From assembly GCA_001247695.2 (NCBI GenBank), contig LGRX02015990.1, positions 1 to 16,288 of the forward strand: a stretch of DNA of 16,288 nucleotides, in the 5' to 3' direction. Of the stretch, positions 15,483 to 16,288 are shown piece by piece; positions within the stretch are counted from its first letter, which is position 1, and every line of letters begins with the position of its first letter. The DNA is from Cymbomonas tetramitiformis. Lineage: Eukaryota > Chlorophyta > Pyramimonadophyceae > Pyramimonadales > Pyramimonadaceae. The notes under the pieces were generated by a model that worked only from the letters and a program-made list of their open reading frames with translations, made no database searches and was not told the DNA's origin. A program made the position numbers and the translations under genes.

Positions 15483-15960
15483 ATGGCAGAAGTAGCAGAA
15501 ATACCAGCTATTAATGCAGATCCATCTACCTGGTTCTTTGACATCTTAGGCTCATACGATGCCTTCAGTCGGTTTAAGATACCCAAATGGCTTACTGGTT
15601 ACGCTGATACCCAGACCAGATTCGATGAGATAGGGTATTTCGACCACATCAGTCGTATGAAACCCGACATGAGTAGATACAGAGACCCTGAGACAGAACC
15701 ACGGGAGCCAGACGAAGAGTATACAGAGGATCATGCTCCACCAGTATTCACAGACCCTGATGATGGTCATTTACCTCATTTAGCACCAGCTCCATCCGCA
15801 TTGGTTCCAAAGGTGAGAATGGCTCCACCTAAGGAATATAAGGCAGGACAGGATGCTGAGATTTGGTTGGATACAGTGGATAGATACTTTCAGTTTACCT
15901 ATCCAGGTGTGCCAGACAAGGACCTTATTACAGTCTTCCCGACACTCATTCAGAACAATG

Positions 15961-15993
<33 letters not shown>

Positions 15994-16025
15994 CATTTAC
16001 GCTAGCAAAGGGGACAAAGTCCTGA
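15483..16025 (+). pseudogene. gag: Gag-like N-terminal protein fragment, interrupted
   Basis: The ATG at 15483 directly follows an in-frame TAG, so the start is well placed. The protein is acidic and Pro-rich at first (MAEVAEIPAI, ETEPREPDEEYTED). It then has PPKEYKAGQDAEIWLDTVDRYF and YPGVPDKDLITVFPTLIQ, which resemble the start of the capsid domain of LTR-retrotransposon gag (P-x-x-Y-x-G, then W-L, then Y-F). After about residue 158 it runs into poly-Asn coded by (AAT)n and then into unrelated sequence, so real gag coding ends at about 15957. Codon use is more AT-rich than in the gypsy pol at the left, so it is probably another element family. A T-rich stretch ending TTATAG just before the ATG resembles a 3' splice site. 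Confidence 0.55.
15958..15991. repeat. (AAT)n microsatellite
   Basis: About eleven AAT/ATA units mark the point where the gag-like coding sequence stops. Such a tract is typical of the tail of RTE-like LINEs and their SINEs, read here as an insertion boundary. Confidence 0.9.
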
Positions 16026-16288
16026 GAGTGCGGTAACCCTGCAAAGCAGGCTAGTGAAAACACCAGGGGCTACTCCCTCTGCTATAGCGCGCCCACAAAG
16101 GGGCTCAGCCCACTTTTCAGCAGGGTGACATCTAGAGAAAAAGCTAAGTGCTAGGCAAAAAAACTCTAGAAGATGGAGAAGCAGCCATGGCCGGGTGAGT
16201 GGAGGGGTGGCTGAATCTGAGCGGTGGGGAGGGAAGTCGAAGAATTAAGGGGGTATTTGGAGACGTTGAGGAAGGGGGTCAAGGTGGG
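15992..16288. mobile_element. Unidentified interspersed repeat or LINE/SINE fragment
   Basis: Directly after the (AAT)n tract comes AAACATTTACGC, then a CCTGC-AAA-GCAGG hairpin (16038-16050), TATAGCGCGCCC, GGGCTCAGCCC, and the inverted pair TCTAGAG / CTCTAGA (16131-16137, 16164-16170). The layout, a trinucleotide tail next to a hairpin-rich non-coding block with TATAGCGC, looks like short interspersed repeats seen in many eukaryotic genomes, but I cannot assign a family. It runs to the window edge. From 16180 the sequence is G-rich (GAGTGGAGGGGTGG and GGTGGGGAGGG). No coding frame is supported. Confidence 0.35.

Overview
This window looks like repeat-rich nuclear DNA from a eukaryote, most plausibly a green alga. 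No bacterial gene organisation is visible, almost all coding potential belongs to retroelements, and long AT-rich stretches are full of CA/TG and TA microsatellites. The green-alga guess is inference. It rests on the Ty3/gypsy element with an integrase-PHD-methyltransferase tail, which I associate from memory with chlorophyte elements, on TGTAA-type sequences near the LTR end, and on an apparent Penelope-like element inserted at microsatellites. No host gene is securely identified.

Layout: (1) 1-6511 is the 3' part of a Ty3/gypsy LTR retrotransposon: reverse transcriptase (40-891), a +1 frameshift, then a 1661-codon frame (881-5866) with RNase H, a DNMT3-like cytosine methyltransferase, integrase, a PHD finger and a second Rossmann-type methyltransferase-like domain. 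A polypurine tract and a 610-bp 3' LTR follow. (2) 6512-6735 repeats the first 224 bp of that LTR directly behind it, then fuses to an unrelated coding fragment (to 7346). (3) 7395-8815 is a CpG-rich tandem array of about 180-bp units with CACGTG palindromes, flanked by degenerate copies of a CCAYACG motif. (4) 8840-8953 holds three perfect short hairpins. (5) 8954-12357 is gene-poor and AT-rich. It is CpG-rich up to about 9680, then strongly CpG-depleted, and carries inverted repeats, microsatellites, a 170-bp diverged repeat and a 22-bp tandem repeat. (6) 12358-15430 holds two minus-strand, 5'-truncated copies of one retroelement with an RT carrying YIDD. The copies share about 0.9 kb at about 98.5% identity by eye, and the second is bracketed by an exact 16-bp duplication. 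The first carries a 201-bp (67-codon) tandem repeat. (7) 15483-15957 is the N-terminal part of a gag-like protein from another element, cut off by an (AAT)n tract and a further repeat-like sequence running to the window end.

The most interesting object is the gypsy polyprotein. It joins a copy-and-paste machine (RT, RNase H, integrase) to a chromatin reader (PHD), a cytosine methyltransferase with all key motifs, and a second methyltransferase-like fold with an altered catalytic motif. If translated, such an element could mark its own cDNA or its insertion site. The nearby sharp drop in CpG content would fit long-term cytosine methylation in the host, but that link is inference. The RT frame is broken from the rest by one base, so this copy may be dead unless the break is a sequencing error or a recoding site.
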